A stretch of DNA of 64,000 nt, from the NCBI GenBank assembly GCA_029876055.1, contig CM056877.1, forward strand, positions 124,001-188,000, written 5' to 3'. The position numbers and the translations under genes were made by a program. The notes beneath the pieces are model-generated. The model worked only from the letters and a program-made list of their open reading frames with translations, was not told the origin of the DNA and did no database searches. Positions 1 to 9,972 of this stretch are shown one piece after another; position 1 is the first letter of the stretch; every line of letters starts with the position of its first letter. This stretch comes from Madurella fahalii (taxonomy: Eukaryota; Ascomycota; Sordariomycetes; Sordariales).

Positions 1-329
1 AGCGTATTGTTGACGACAGCGAGTTGCCAAACGGCAAAACGGAGAATGACGCCTCGACCAGCCAGCCCAGTCTAAAGCCCGATGCCAATGACGAGCGCTC
101 CCGGTTTGGAGTTCAATTAAAGGCACGGAGTGCAGACGTGTAATTTTCGTGTTTCTCGTGGTCGTGTCTCCAAGAGGCCTGGACGCGCGCGCCCTTCAAT
201 TCCCGAAGCGAGGCGGGGCTGCTAAAGCACAGGCCACCACGGGGCCACCACGGGTCCACCAAGATTGATGCGACCAGCAAGTGCACGGACCTATCAATTT
301 ACGCGACGCCAGAACCCTGCAATCAGAGG
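1..329. other. Upstream region of the LYR gene
   Basis: No coding segment that I can support lies here. The stretch is the likely promoter and leader of the LYR-motif gene that starts at 330. Nothing else is recognised. Confidence 0.5.
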
Positions 330-1484
330 ATGCCAATGGCCACCGCGACGCTCAACAATGCGTTTGTGATGCCATCAACGGTTAGCAAGCCAAAATCCAC
401 AATGTCGCGTCCGTTACGGCTTCCCCACCCCCAAACCACCTTGCACCTCTACCGACACCTCCTGCGCGAAGCTTCGTACCTACCTTTGCCTGCTCGGCCA
501 TTCATCGACGCCCAGATCAAGGGGAATTTCCACAAGCACAAAGACCTTGACGATAGGTCGAAACGACGGATCAAGCAAGCGCACCATGACCTGCGCTACC
601 TCCGGGCGGCCAACGCCGGCGACATCATGCGGATGCGCCGGGTATTGCTTCGGGCCTTCGGGCGTATCGGCCGTCGACGCCGCGAACTCGTGGCGAATCT
701 AGTGCATCGCGAGATTCCCACAAATACCGAGGAGCTGCAGGAGTATGTTGTCAAGGCGAGTGTCATTGCCGCCGAGCGCCGTGAGATAGACTGGCTGGAT
801 TCCTGGGACGTGGACAAACTCCGCACATTCGCACGGTCTCAGATCCAGACGTGTCTAGCCAACCCGCCAAAGGCGCCAATTACGTACACGCAGACCGTGC
901 CAGAGAAGTTGATACCGGCTGAGAATTCCTGGGGCCGGCCATTCGTCCCCAAGGTCGCCCGGACGAAGCTGAAAAAGGTGTGGAAGGCGGTAGCGGACAA
1001 ATGCATGCCGCCGCTCCCCAAGGAGGAATGGGAGCGCCTAGGCAGGATTGCGGACAGCAAAGAGCCGGGTCCGGAATGGCTTCCCCGGCCGCGGCGACCC
1101 GTGGCACAGAGCGCATTGGGTGGACGAGAGGACTACACATGGAATTGGCAGCCGTACGCCACCAAACCGATTTCCGTCGTCGACCGGCCGGCTCGCAGGC
1201 GGAGCAAGCTGCTGAACGGGGTGGTGGACGACAACACACCGACCGGAGACCCTCAACCAGTCAACTACCAGAAATACACGCCGCGGTTATTGCGCCGTCT
1301 ATTTGCGGAGATTTGGCAGCTTACTTCGATCATCGAGAAGAAGCCGCATGGTCAGGGTTGGAACGTGACCTGGGGAAAACTGAGCTTCGACGTGCCGCCA
1401 GCCACCGCCAGGACCGCTGAATTTTTTGACCATACCCCGACGGGCGCGGTGCCGTCAGCAGAGGGCGGCGAGCAGACGCAATGA
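330..1484 (+). CDS. LYR-motif (complex 1 LYR family) protein, probably mitochondrial
   Basis: Single-exon ORF of 384 residues. An LYR tripeptide stands at residues 40-42 within HLYRHLLREASYLP, followed by a basic helical segment rich in Arg and Lys (about 60-120). This is the arrangement of Complex1_LYR proteins, which help assemble respiratory complexes or deliver Fe-S clusters in mitochondria. The specific client cannot be told from sequence. The protein is much longer than minimal LYRM proteins (about 90-120 aa); its C-terminal two thirds is a Trp/Pro-rich extension. The start at 330 is the first in-frame ATG; ATG 336 and the Met at residue 25 are alternatives, and the Ser/Thr/Lys-rich N-terminus could serve as a targeting peptide. 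It is convergent with the GNAT gene, 168 bp away. Confidence 0.75.
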   Translation: MPMATATLNNAFVMPSTVSKPKSTMSRPLRLPHPQTTLHLYRHLLREASYLPLPARPFIDAQIKGNFHKHKDLDDRSKRRIKQAHHDLRYLRAANAGDIMRMRRVLLRAFGRIGRRRRELVANLVHREIPTNTEELQEYVVKASVIAAERREIDWLDSWDVDKLRTFARSQIQTCLANPPKAPITYTQTVPEKLIPAENSWGRPFVPKVARTKLKKVWKAVADKCMPPLPKEEWERLGRIADSKEPGPEWLPRPRRPVAQSALGGREDYTWNWQPYATKPISVVDRPARRRSKLLNGVVDDNTPTGDPQPVNYQKYTPRLLRRLFAEIWQLTSIIEKKPHGQGWNVTWGKLSFDVPPATARTAEFFDHTPTGAVPSAEGGEQTQ

Positions 1485-1652
1485 TGGATGCTATCGCCAT
1501 CCCTTCGACGGCATGTACCAAGAACCGCATTTTTGCGCGGGCACGAGGAACAGACCATCTGAGTGACTCAGCGGCATCACAGTTCGGAGCGGCCATGGGC
1601 ACACAATTCGTGTTATTTTATGCCTACCTGGCGCTCCCAATTAACCCCTGGC

Positions 1653-2276
1653 TCACTCCAACAGCGTTGCTAGCTTGGTCAAGCCTTCTCCATCGACACG
1701 CATGCCCACCCACTCGTTCATCTGCTTGGCACCGATGCTCTCATAGAACTTGATGGACGGCTCGTTCCATTTTAATACGCTCCACTCGAGCCTGCCGCCT
1801 TGTATAGCCACCACTTCTTTGGCAAGCTCAACCAGCAACCGCTTGCCGTAACCGCGCTTGCGCTCGCTCTGCCTGACATACAGGTCCTCCAAGTAGATAC
1901 CTGGCCTAGCGCGCCACGTGCTATAGTTGTAGAAGTACAGCGCGATGCCGGCAGGGACACCGGCGGGTGTGATCAGCATAAGACACCGTGCGGGCCTGGA
2001 GGGAGAGGTGGGTTCAGTCTGTGGGATGTTGCCGGTCTGGGCAACGTCGGGCGAGCCCGAGGGCGCGAATGCGATGGTATCGAGCAGCTTGGCCTCGGTG
2101 GCCTCGACGCTGTGCAGCTCATGCTCATAATCGGCCAGTTCGCGGATCAACTCCAGGATCGCTGGGACGTCTGGTTTGCGGTCAGTTCAGGGCCAGCAGA
2201 ACGCGACCGTTAGCGACGGAGCAAACACAAGACCTTCTCGCCGGGCGTGCCGGACAGTGGGAGCGTTAGATGTCAT
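1653..2276 (-). CDS. GNAT N-acetyltransferase, spermidine/spermine (diamine) acetyltransferase-like
   Basis: Two exons: 2276-2234 and 2170-1653, with a 63-nt intron 2233-2171 that ends CAAACCAG. The spliced product is 186 residues. It starts MTSNAPTVRHARREDVPAIL and runs directly into LELIRELADYEHELHSVEAT, the classic N-terminus of SAT1-type acetyltransferases. The acetyl-CoA loop is visible as YVRQSERKRGYGKRLL (the R-x-x-G-x-G/A motif), preceded by IYLEDLY on beta-4 and followed by LEWSVLKWNEPSIKFYESIGA. Such enzymes transfer acetyl from acetyl-CoA to polyamines or other primary amines, and the exact substrate is an inference. The insertion around residues 50-75 (Pro/Ser/Thr-rich) is variable in fungi. 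The start was chosen because the reading frame closes just upstream of exon 2 and splicing restores the conserved first strand. Confidence 0.85.
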
Positions 2277-2656
2277 TGCTGGGCTCAACTGCGTCTAGAT
2301 AGCTGCGGTGCCAACTCTTCCTTCCAAGGACCTGCCACCCCTTTACATAGTCCACGACAGACGCAAAGAATTTGCCCCGCACAAATCGACATGGCGGGGT
2401 CAACCCCAGTCCGCAAGGGCGCGCCCGTCAGGAACCGAGTCGATCGGCCGATAAGGGGGAGAATAAAAACGGGATCAGGGTCCCTGCTTGTAAACTTAAA
2501 TCGATGTCACAAGACAGTGCCATGGCCAGTAGTCTTGGTCCCAATGAGTCCGCCATGGCCCCTTTCAGGCCAGGTAGGACAGGAATAATTATGGTGAAGC
2601 TTGAGCTCTGCCCGACCCACCTTTCCGCCTCCTCTGGTAACTGCGCTCTCTGCTGT

Positions 2657-2698
2657 TATCAAAGCCCCGCCATCAAAGCCCCGCCATCAAAGCCCCGC
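2657..2698. repeat. Three tandem copies of a 14-bp unit
   Basis: The unit CATCAAAGCCCCGC occurs three times head to tail; the first copy has T for the initial C. It lies about 85 bp upstream of the nucleotidase start, between two divergently transcribed genes. It could be a small promoter minisatellite or a repeated factor site. No function can be assigned. Confidence 0.8.
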
Positions 2699-2781
2699 GG
2701 GCCATCGGGCGCCTCGTGTTTTACTCCTAACACAGCAAACAGCTCAGGGTCCTAGCGAAGTATACAGATACCTTGGCCAGC

Positions 2782-5034
2782 ATGAGCCCCGCGCCTGATC
2801 CCCAGTCGGCCGAACCCAGCGTCACCTTCAGTTCCGGTCAGGATGTAAATACTCCTCCGGACCTGCGGCTGCTCCACTACAACGATGTCTACCACCTCGA
2901 CGCCTCGTCGGCCGAGCCCGCCGGTGGTGTCGCCCGGTTTATGACAGTGTGCAAGGAGTACCGCGATGCTGAGCGCTTCCGTGGCCAGCCAGACCTGATC
3001 ACGCTCTTCTCGGGCGACGCCTTCAACCCAAGCCTCGAAAGCTCCGTTACAAAGGGTCCGCTACACCAGAATGCCCCTGACCGACGCCTGCTTACTTTGC
3101 TCTCTGCACAGGCAGCCACATGGTTCCCATCCTGAACATGATCGGAACCGACTGTGCCGTCGTCGGTGTACGTGCTCGCGTCGACGGATGAGGGCGGGAT
3201 ATGCACTGACGAATGCAACAGAATCACGACCTCGACTTTGGTGTCATGCAATATTGTCACCTGTCAGCCAAGTGCAAGTTTCCCTGGCTTCTAGCCAACG
3301 TACTGGACCCTGCCCTCGGAGACGGGGTGCCTCTGGGCAACGCCAAGAAGACGCACATAATCACTGCCTCAAACGGTATCAAGGTAGGTCTGCTTGGGCT
3401 CGGCGAACGTGAGTGGCTCGACACGGTCAACACCTTGCCGCCCGGCATCATCTACCGGTCGGCCAGCGAGGTCGCCCGGGAGCTGGTACCGCAACTCCGC
3501 GCAGAAGGAGCCGACATCATCATCGCTCTCACCCACATGCGCCAGCCCAACGACAACAAGCTCGCTAGTAATCTCGGCGGCGGCATGATCGACATCATTC
3601 TCGGCGGCCACGACCATTTCTATGCCCACAGCCTTATCAACGGTACCCACGTGCTGCGGTCCGGTGCCGACTTTAAGCAGCTAAGCTACCTCGAGATCCG
3701 CCGGGCGAGCCCCGACAGCGGGAGGAAGTGGGACGTTGACATCTGGCGGCGCGATATTGCCCGGGCGGTGTCAGAAGATGCCGAAACAATCGCCCTGGTC
3801 GACAAACTCACGGCCAAGCTCAAGAAGAGCCTGGAGAAGTCTATCGGCTGGACCACCGCCCCGCTTGACTCGCGCTTCACAACGGTGCGACGCAAGGAGA
3901 GCAACATAGGTAACTTTGTGTGCGACATCATGCGGCACCACTATGGCGCCGATTGCGCACTGATGGCAGCCGGCACGATCCGGGGCGACCAGATATACCC
4001 CCCTGGGCCGATCCGGATCAAGGACGTGACGAACTGCTTCCCGTTCGAGGATCCCGTGGTGGTCATCAAGGCTTCAGGCAGAGCCATATGGGATGCATTG
4101 GAGAACGGTGTTTCTCTGTATCCCGCACTGGAAGGTATGAACAACCTCCAATATCCGGCGGGCTTTCCCCTGGTCGCTGACGCTGCGCAGGCCGGTTTCC
4201 CCAGGTGTCCAACATCAACTTCAAGTTCGACCCTTCCCGTCCCGTCGGATCCCGCATCGTGTCAGCCGAAATCGGGAGATCGCCACTGGACATGGAGCGG
4301 TCGTACGTCCTCGCGACGCGCGGGTACATGGCACGGGGCAAGGACGGCTACCGCAGTCTGCTGGTACAACCAGCTGGCGGTGAGTGCGAGGAGATTGTGT
4401 CGGAAGAGAACGGCATTCTCATTTCGGCTATGCTGCGGCAGTATTACATGTCACTGAGGGTAATGGATAAGTGGACGAGCCGGGGCCCGTCTGTGGACCG
4501 CCACTGGTATGTCTGTTTTGTCTGATATTGGCAAAGATCGCTTCTGGGTGTCCATGTCACGGGTAACGACGTCTAGCTAACGAACCGAACAGGACCAAAG
4601 TTGCCGAGGACGTCGCAAAGTCCCACCCTATCGTCGGGAAACCGTCACAATCTGCACCAGTGAGCCCAGTGAGGGAGAAAGGGGATAGCGGGAAGCCGGA
4701 CAGAGGCGATGGCTGGTCAGAATGGACGCCCCCGAAGCTGAGGCAGCGACGGACCGGTATCACCCCGTCGGTTGGGCATGCAGAGGATGACAGTGACAGC
4801 GACTCTGGGGAAGAGAAGGAGGAGGAGGAGGCAGCGAGACGAGATTGCCAGGCCGTGGACAGGGAACTCTCCATCATGCGCCGCGTCTTCCGAAAATGGT
4901 GCCGTCTAGCGGGCGTAGAAGACAAGGCATGCGACAACTTAACCGAGGGGGAGTTTGAGGTTGCATGGACAAAGGCCGTTGCTCCCCGTGTTGAGGGTCG
5001 CATCCAAATGGTCAACGCTGAAAGCCAGGGCTAA
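2782..5034 (+). CDS. 5'-nucleotidase / metallophosphoesterase family protein (UshA-like)
   Basis: Five exons: 2782-3055, 3112-3167, 3222-4134, 4191-4506, 4593-5034. The introns are 56, 54, 56 and 86 nt. The spliced product is 666 residues. The calcineurin-like metal ligands appear in order: LLHYNDVYHL, FSGDAFNPS, GNHDLDFG (formed by the exon 2/3 junction), ALTHMRQP and GGHDHFY. A 5_nucleotid_C-type domain follows, with FVCDIMRHHYGADCALMAAG (substrate-binding region) and FEDPVVVIKASGRAIW. Family members hydrolyse 5'-nucleotides or related phosphoesters with two metal ions. No signal peptide or GPI signal is seen, so a cytosolic role is likely, unlike secreted UshA. The C-terminal exon is acidic and ends in an extension (MRRVFRKWCRLAGV...) seen in fungal members. 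The ATG at 2782 is preferred to the upstream in-frame TTG. The gene is divergent from the GNAT gene. Confidence 0.88.
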
Positions 5035-6426
5035 GGACAAATCGCTCGGGGATGCCAACGTTGACCTGCGCCAAAAGAGGTCTTTTTCCATGATGTTAGT
5101 TGCCGAGCAAATGAGGAGCACGTACGTACACATCGTCGGTTAAAAGGTCCATCGCAACCCTGGGTCTCGGAGGGGGGAAGCTGCAGACAATCAACTGCCG
5201 TTCTCCAGCGCCTTTCGTGTTTGGCGCACTGCGTGCCGGTCCTGTTGCCGTGTCTCTGGAGGGCTAATATGCACTGTACAAAATCCACAAGCTGTAATTA
5301 TCTCTTGGGACTCAACAGGTCATGGCTATCCCGCCAGGAAGACGGCCCTTGGGACCAACTACCGTTCAAAACCAACGCTAGCGCATTGGTGGGCGTATCA
5401 TGAGACCTTGCTGGGTCCAGAAACCTAGCTGACCAAGACCCACAGTGCCAACTGAATCCTCCCCATTAGCAGCCTGCACTACGACATCGCTAGTTCCCCG
5501 AGATTCTCGACCACCGATCCGGCTCGGGCACGGACGACAAGGAGCAGGTATCTTCAGAATCAGCCCTCCGTCCTGAAAACCCCAACGGGATAGGTCCTGA
5601 GATCAACTCTCTCATCTCGCTGCGCTCGTCTTTGCAATGCACCATCGGAGGTAGGCGCCACGGTCGATGGTTGTGGCGGTCCAGTTTGCTCATATGTCAG
5701 ATCTCGATTCCTCGATGTGGTAAGGCGGCTAACGTGAATGGGACCAACCAAGCAGGCGGTCCCCGTGTGGGGCAGAGGCGAAATGCCTCTGCCGAGGTTG
5801 TGCATATGCCAAAGCACGGGCGCCCCCCCTCACAGCACCGACTCTCTTCTCTGCGTATTGTTTGGACTTGTAACGAGGACTTAGGTACTTGTCAAGCCGT
5901 CATAGTAAGTTGTTGACAAATTCGGGTTTGGATAAGAGGGGGCGTGGCAACAATCGTACGGCGAGGAATTGTTGGGCACGAGGACTTGGTCCCTGGACCC
6001 TGTCGCGGCCTGTCAACTCCATACGGTTATGGAGTGCGGGGCCGAGGCTCGAGTCACCGGAGTCGATAGAACCACATCTGGTCGCAGAGTCTACTAGACC
6101 GACCGAGCCGAGACGCCAATGCGGAGTTGTTGCTCCCTTGCTGGACCCCTGGAAATGTCACAGATGCCGCGGTCCATCCACTCATATAGGTTGCTGTGTT
6201 ACCCCGGATTCTGCTCCATGTTGCCTTCCCGATTGTCCGGCCCATGGCGGAAATCCAAGTCCCTCGGTCCCACTGTACAGTACAAGCCGCCCGGTCAACG
6301 TCTGCAATCTCGACGGGGCCACCATTTCGTTGAGTAGGCCCGACGCATACGTCAGCGTATGTTAACCGCCGCATCCAACGAGCCAAGCACGCCTGGCGAT
6401 CAAGAACCTTGCTGGTTCTGGACAGC
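5035..6426. other. Intergenic region without a supported gene
   Basis: About 1.4 kb between the nucleotidase and the Pth11-like gene. The short ORFs here overlap in all frames and show no family motif or plausible splice chain. It is presumably the 3' end of one gene and the promoter of the next. Confidence 0.5.
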
Positions 6427-7659
6427 ATGAGAGTTGCGCCCCCCGAAGTCCAGGCCACATGGCCAAGCCCGAATTACATTGACCCCGAGACGCGGGGCCC
6501 GGCTCTCCTGATTGTCCAACTCATCACGTTTCCGATAGCCCTCCTATGCCTCGCCCTCCGCCTCTATGTCAGGCTGGTCATTATGCGCAAAAGCGGCTGG
6601 GATGACTGGCTAATGGTCGCTGCTACCGTCAGTCTGTTCTTTCCATGATCATCACCATCGCCGTGGGCTAATCTGTCTTGGCAGATGTTTGGCACTGGCC
6701 TGACCGTGTGTGTCATGCTGGCGTCGTCGCTGTTTGGCTGGGACGTCCATGTCTGGGACTTAACCGCCGAGGATATAGTCTCGGGGCGTCGAGTGTCTTT
6801 TATAGCGCAATGCTTGTTTGTCCCGTCAACGGCGCTCGCCAAGGTCTCGATCCTCGTCAGTTACCTGCGTCTTGCACCGCTGGATAGCTGGTTCCGGCGT
6901 CTGACACGTATGCTTGTTGCCCCCAACCTCCATTTGACAGAATAACTGACAGAGCACTTCACTCAGACGTTGCTCTCTGCTTTGTAACGCTCACTAACAC
7001 TGCTTTTTTCCTCGTCCTGTTTACCCAGTGCATGTAAGTTTGCGCTTGCACGTCCCGTGTGGTGAGGCAAGATACTGATAATGGTCTTTTTCAGTCCGAC
7101 CTCGAGTTACTGGGATCTCCTCGGCAGCAGTCGCGACTGCATCCCCGAGGGGCCGCCGCTGGTGTCTCACGCCGTAGGAACCCTCGTAGCCGACTTTATC
7201 GTGTGGATCCTGCCACTGCCATCCCTTTACCATGCCCGCTTGCCGCTTTCACAACGGCTTGCTTTGATTGTCCTCTTTAGCTTCGGCTTGTTTGTCGTCG
7301 TTGCGGCTTGCGTTCGGACTTACTGGGTCCATTACGTGGTCGAGGAAACCTACGATGTCACATGGAATGGGTTTCAACTCTGGATTTGGACCGCGGTCGA
7401 GGTTCACCTTGGTGTCATTTGCGGCTGTGTTCCATTGTTAAAGTCGCTCTTCAACCTTTGGAAGAACAAGTGTGCAAACGTGGCCTCTCCGGCCGCCGGA
7501 GCGGAGGGTCGGAGACGAACGGATGCTCGGACAGTATGGGACCGAGGGGCAGTCCTGAGAATGAATAGTGTGGTGAAGTGTTCAAATGCGGCTAAGGAAC
7601 AGTATATGGATTTGGAGAGTTGCGGCGACTTGAGCGGCCCCACCACGCGACCGGGTTGA
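6427..7659 (+). CDS. Pth11-like integral membrane protein (fungal rhodopsin-domain family)
   Basis: Four exons: 6427-6627, 6685-6907, 6967-7033, 7095-7659. The introns are 57, 59 and 61 nt. The spliced product is 351 residues. About seven hydrophobic segments are visible; the first is LLIVQLITFPIALLCLALRL, followed by the family signature SGWDDWLMVAA. Later segments include HVALCFVTLTNTAFFLVLF, across the exon 2/3 join, and LVADFIVWILPLP. The C-tail is cytosolic-looking and basic. Members are GPCR-like proteins of Pezizomycotina named after Pth11, the appressorium receptor of Magnaporthe. Ligands are mostly unknown, and no CFEM Cys-rich domain is seen at this N-terminus. The second exon begins with ATG, so a mis-annotated short form is possible. 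Confidence 0.85.
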
Positions 7660-8163
7660 GATGATGTTATCGAAATTTAAACCGTGATGTCAATGAATAC
7701 TACTAGGCGCTAATTTCTACGATCCAGAAAACGAGTATTTGCATGATCCTGCAGCATTCAGGCATCATCAGTTCGTCATGTATAGCTCATGTGGAGATCC
7801 GCCGTCCGACTTATTAGTCCTAAATCTATCCAGAGCGCGTTTCAGCTAATACAACAAAGCACCCGGATGGACTTCAGGTTCGGGAAGTATGAATGAATAG
7901 AATTATTTTAGGCACAGCTTCGCTGCCTAGAACGCCTATAAATAAACAGCTAAGAGATGCAAGTTGCCGCTCTATACCTAGCCCGGATAAGCATCCATAG
8001 CAGAAGGTGGCCCGATCCGCAGTGGAGCGGTTGTGTCCGCGAACGGAGGCCACGGGCCGTACCTCCTGAGTTGTACCGGGATTTCACTTCAACCGGTTTG
8101 CAACCCTGATCCCGTCTTGCATGTTGACAGGAAACACTGCATTCCTCCTGCGATAAGCCAAAA
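7660..8163. other. Intergenic region, 504 bp
   Basis: The first half is AT-richer, consistent with a 3' UTR and terminator. The second half is presumably the promoter of the DLH-like gene. No gene is seen. Confidence 0.5.
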
Positions 8164-9510
8164 ATGGCCACCAACTCCCCTACAGCCCGGCGCCCTTCAG
8201 TAGAGTGTGTCCAGGTCACACCAGAGGTCTCGATTCAGCCCCCGCTCTCACGGCGGGGCAACGGCCCTGGCCTAGTGCTCGTCGTGCCGGCCACGCTCGA
8301 TCTGAGCCGGCACGACAAGACGCTGGATCCGCCACCATGGCAGAAATGGGCCGAGGAAGGGTACGCAGTCGCACAGATCCTTGTCAAGGATGGCGCATCC
8401 AGCATTGTTGAGCAGGTTGGCATCGCCATTGCCGAGCTCGAGAAGCTACCGACATGTGTTGGTGACAAGTTTGGCGTGGTTGGTAGGGACGATCACTTGT
8501 GCTTCATCTCGGCTGCTGCAAGGAAATCGCTAACCTCGCCCAGCGATACACGATGATGCGGCGCAGAATAGCCCAGCGATTCTCGACGCTATCAGAGCTC
8601 ATCCCAAGATTGTGGCGTCTGTCTTCTATGGGTGCTGCCCAGTTGGCGAGCCATCTGTCCCAGTCCTTGTGCATCTGCCAGGGAGCGGGAACACAGCAAG
8701 GACAGGGAACAGCGTGATGGTTCATTCCTACCCAGCAGCTGCAGGTTTCTTCTCCGTACCTGCACACCCAGGCTACCGCGCGAGTGCGGCTGCGGTGTCG
8801 CACACGCGCTCGTTATCATTCTTGAAACCGTTGATGGGAGGGCCCTACTTTGACCTCGAAGCAATCTGGGACGAGCACACGCGCTATGAGTTCGCCGACC
8901 GCAGCGTCGCGGAGACCATGGCGACCATGGTTGAAGAGCCCTACGTCAACCACGTGCCCACCCTGACGGGAGGTATCGGACGAGTGAAGTTAACAAGCTT
9001 CTACCGGGACCATTTCATCTTCAGTAACCCGGATGATGCGGCGCTAGAGTTGGTGAGCAGGACGGTGGGGATCGACCGCATCGTCGACGAGTTTCTGTTC
9101 AACTGCACTCATGATCGGGTCATTGACTGGCTGTGAGACTTACTCCTCCTCCACATCGTAGGGCAGCGACACTGATAAAAGTTTCGTATAGTATCCCCGG
9201 AATCCCACCGACCTTCCAGCCGCTGAGCATCCCGTTCACAAGTATCGTGAACATCCGCGGCGATCGTCTTTATCATGAGCATATCGCCTGGGATCAGGGG
9301 ACAGTTCTCAGACAGCTAAAATTACTGCCCGAGTACCTGCCGTTTCCGTACGCGCTTCCGGGAGGCAAAGAGCCAGAGAAGGGAAACCGGTTCGAATATC
9401 GCGTGCCGGTTGCAGGGGTTGAGACGGCCAGAAAACTGGTTGACGAAAACTCGTGCCCGTCAAACGGACTGCTCGAGTTTTCGGTCAGAGAGACGCTCAA
9501 GGAAGACTGA
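8164..9510 (+). CDS. Dienelactone hydrolase-like plus NTF2/SnoaL-like two-module protein
   Basis: Three exons: 8164-8482, 8544-9132, 9192-9510, with introns of 61 and 59 nt. The product is 408 residues. The N-terminal half resembles a truncated alpha/beta-hydrolase of the DLH type: a GPGLVLVVPATLDL strand, PPWQKWAEEGYAVAQI, then KFGVV, and later VASVFYGCCP and a FFSVPAHPGY segment. The C-terminal half has the NTF2-like pattern: YVNHVPTLTGGIG, FYRDHFIFSNPDD, then FTSIVNIRGDRLYHEHIAWD. DLH enzymes open lactone rings, while SnoaL/NTF2 folds bind small hydrophobic ligands or act as cyclases and dehydratases. The usual DLH nucleophile elbow (G-x-C-x-G-G) is not visible after KFGVV; AIHDDAAQ stands there. 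Catalysis by the first module is therefore doubtful, and no function is assigned. Confidence 0.72.
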
Positions 9511-9972
9511 AAACCTTGGGGGCAAAAAAAGGGCTATCGAGTCCGTGTACAGTAATCATGATGGGACCGAGTCAAGCTCGCCTATCCACTTTTCGGTTGC
9601 GTAGTAGGTGCGTTATAGGCAGTAGCTGTCAACACAAGAGCCCACCACCGGGACGCGCACAGTGTGGTGCAGGGGAGCGTGCTGCTGCGAGGGCTCGGAA
9701 TCTTCACTGTGCGGGCCACTCACATTCACCGGGCACAGTCACGAGTTAGGTCACGTTTGCGCCCGAGTGGGTCTAGCTCGGCATCTAACTTTCCACGACC
9801 TCGTCGAAACTTTGCAAAAAAGGGAAGCTCTGCCACTCTCTGTTGTCAAGAACCTCGCCTCCTCGACCGCAAACGATTAATTTCTCGATCGACATTCAGC
9901 ATTTCCTGCTTCCACGAATTTATTCCTCTGCGGCAATCGATTTTTCCAAGTGCCTGACCGCAGCATAACACC
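9511..9972. other. Intergenic region, 462 bp
   Basis: Contains the 3' end of the DLH-like gene and the promoter/leader of the GYF gene. Pyrimidine-rich patches at about 9885-9955 fit a fungal core promoter. No gene is seen. Confidence 0.5.

Noticed and set aside
839..1602. Several overlapping ORFs on both strands over the LYR gene
   Set aside because: They are shadows of the GC-rich 330-1484 reading frame; none has a motif or splice context.
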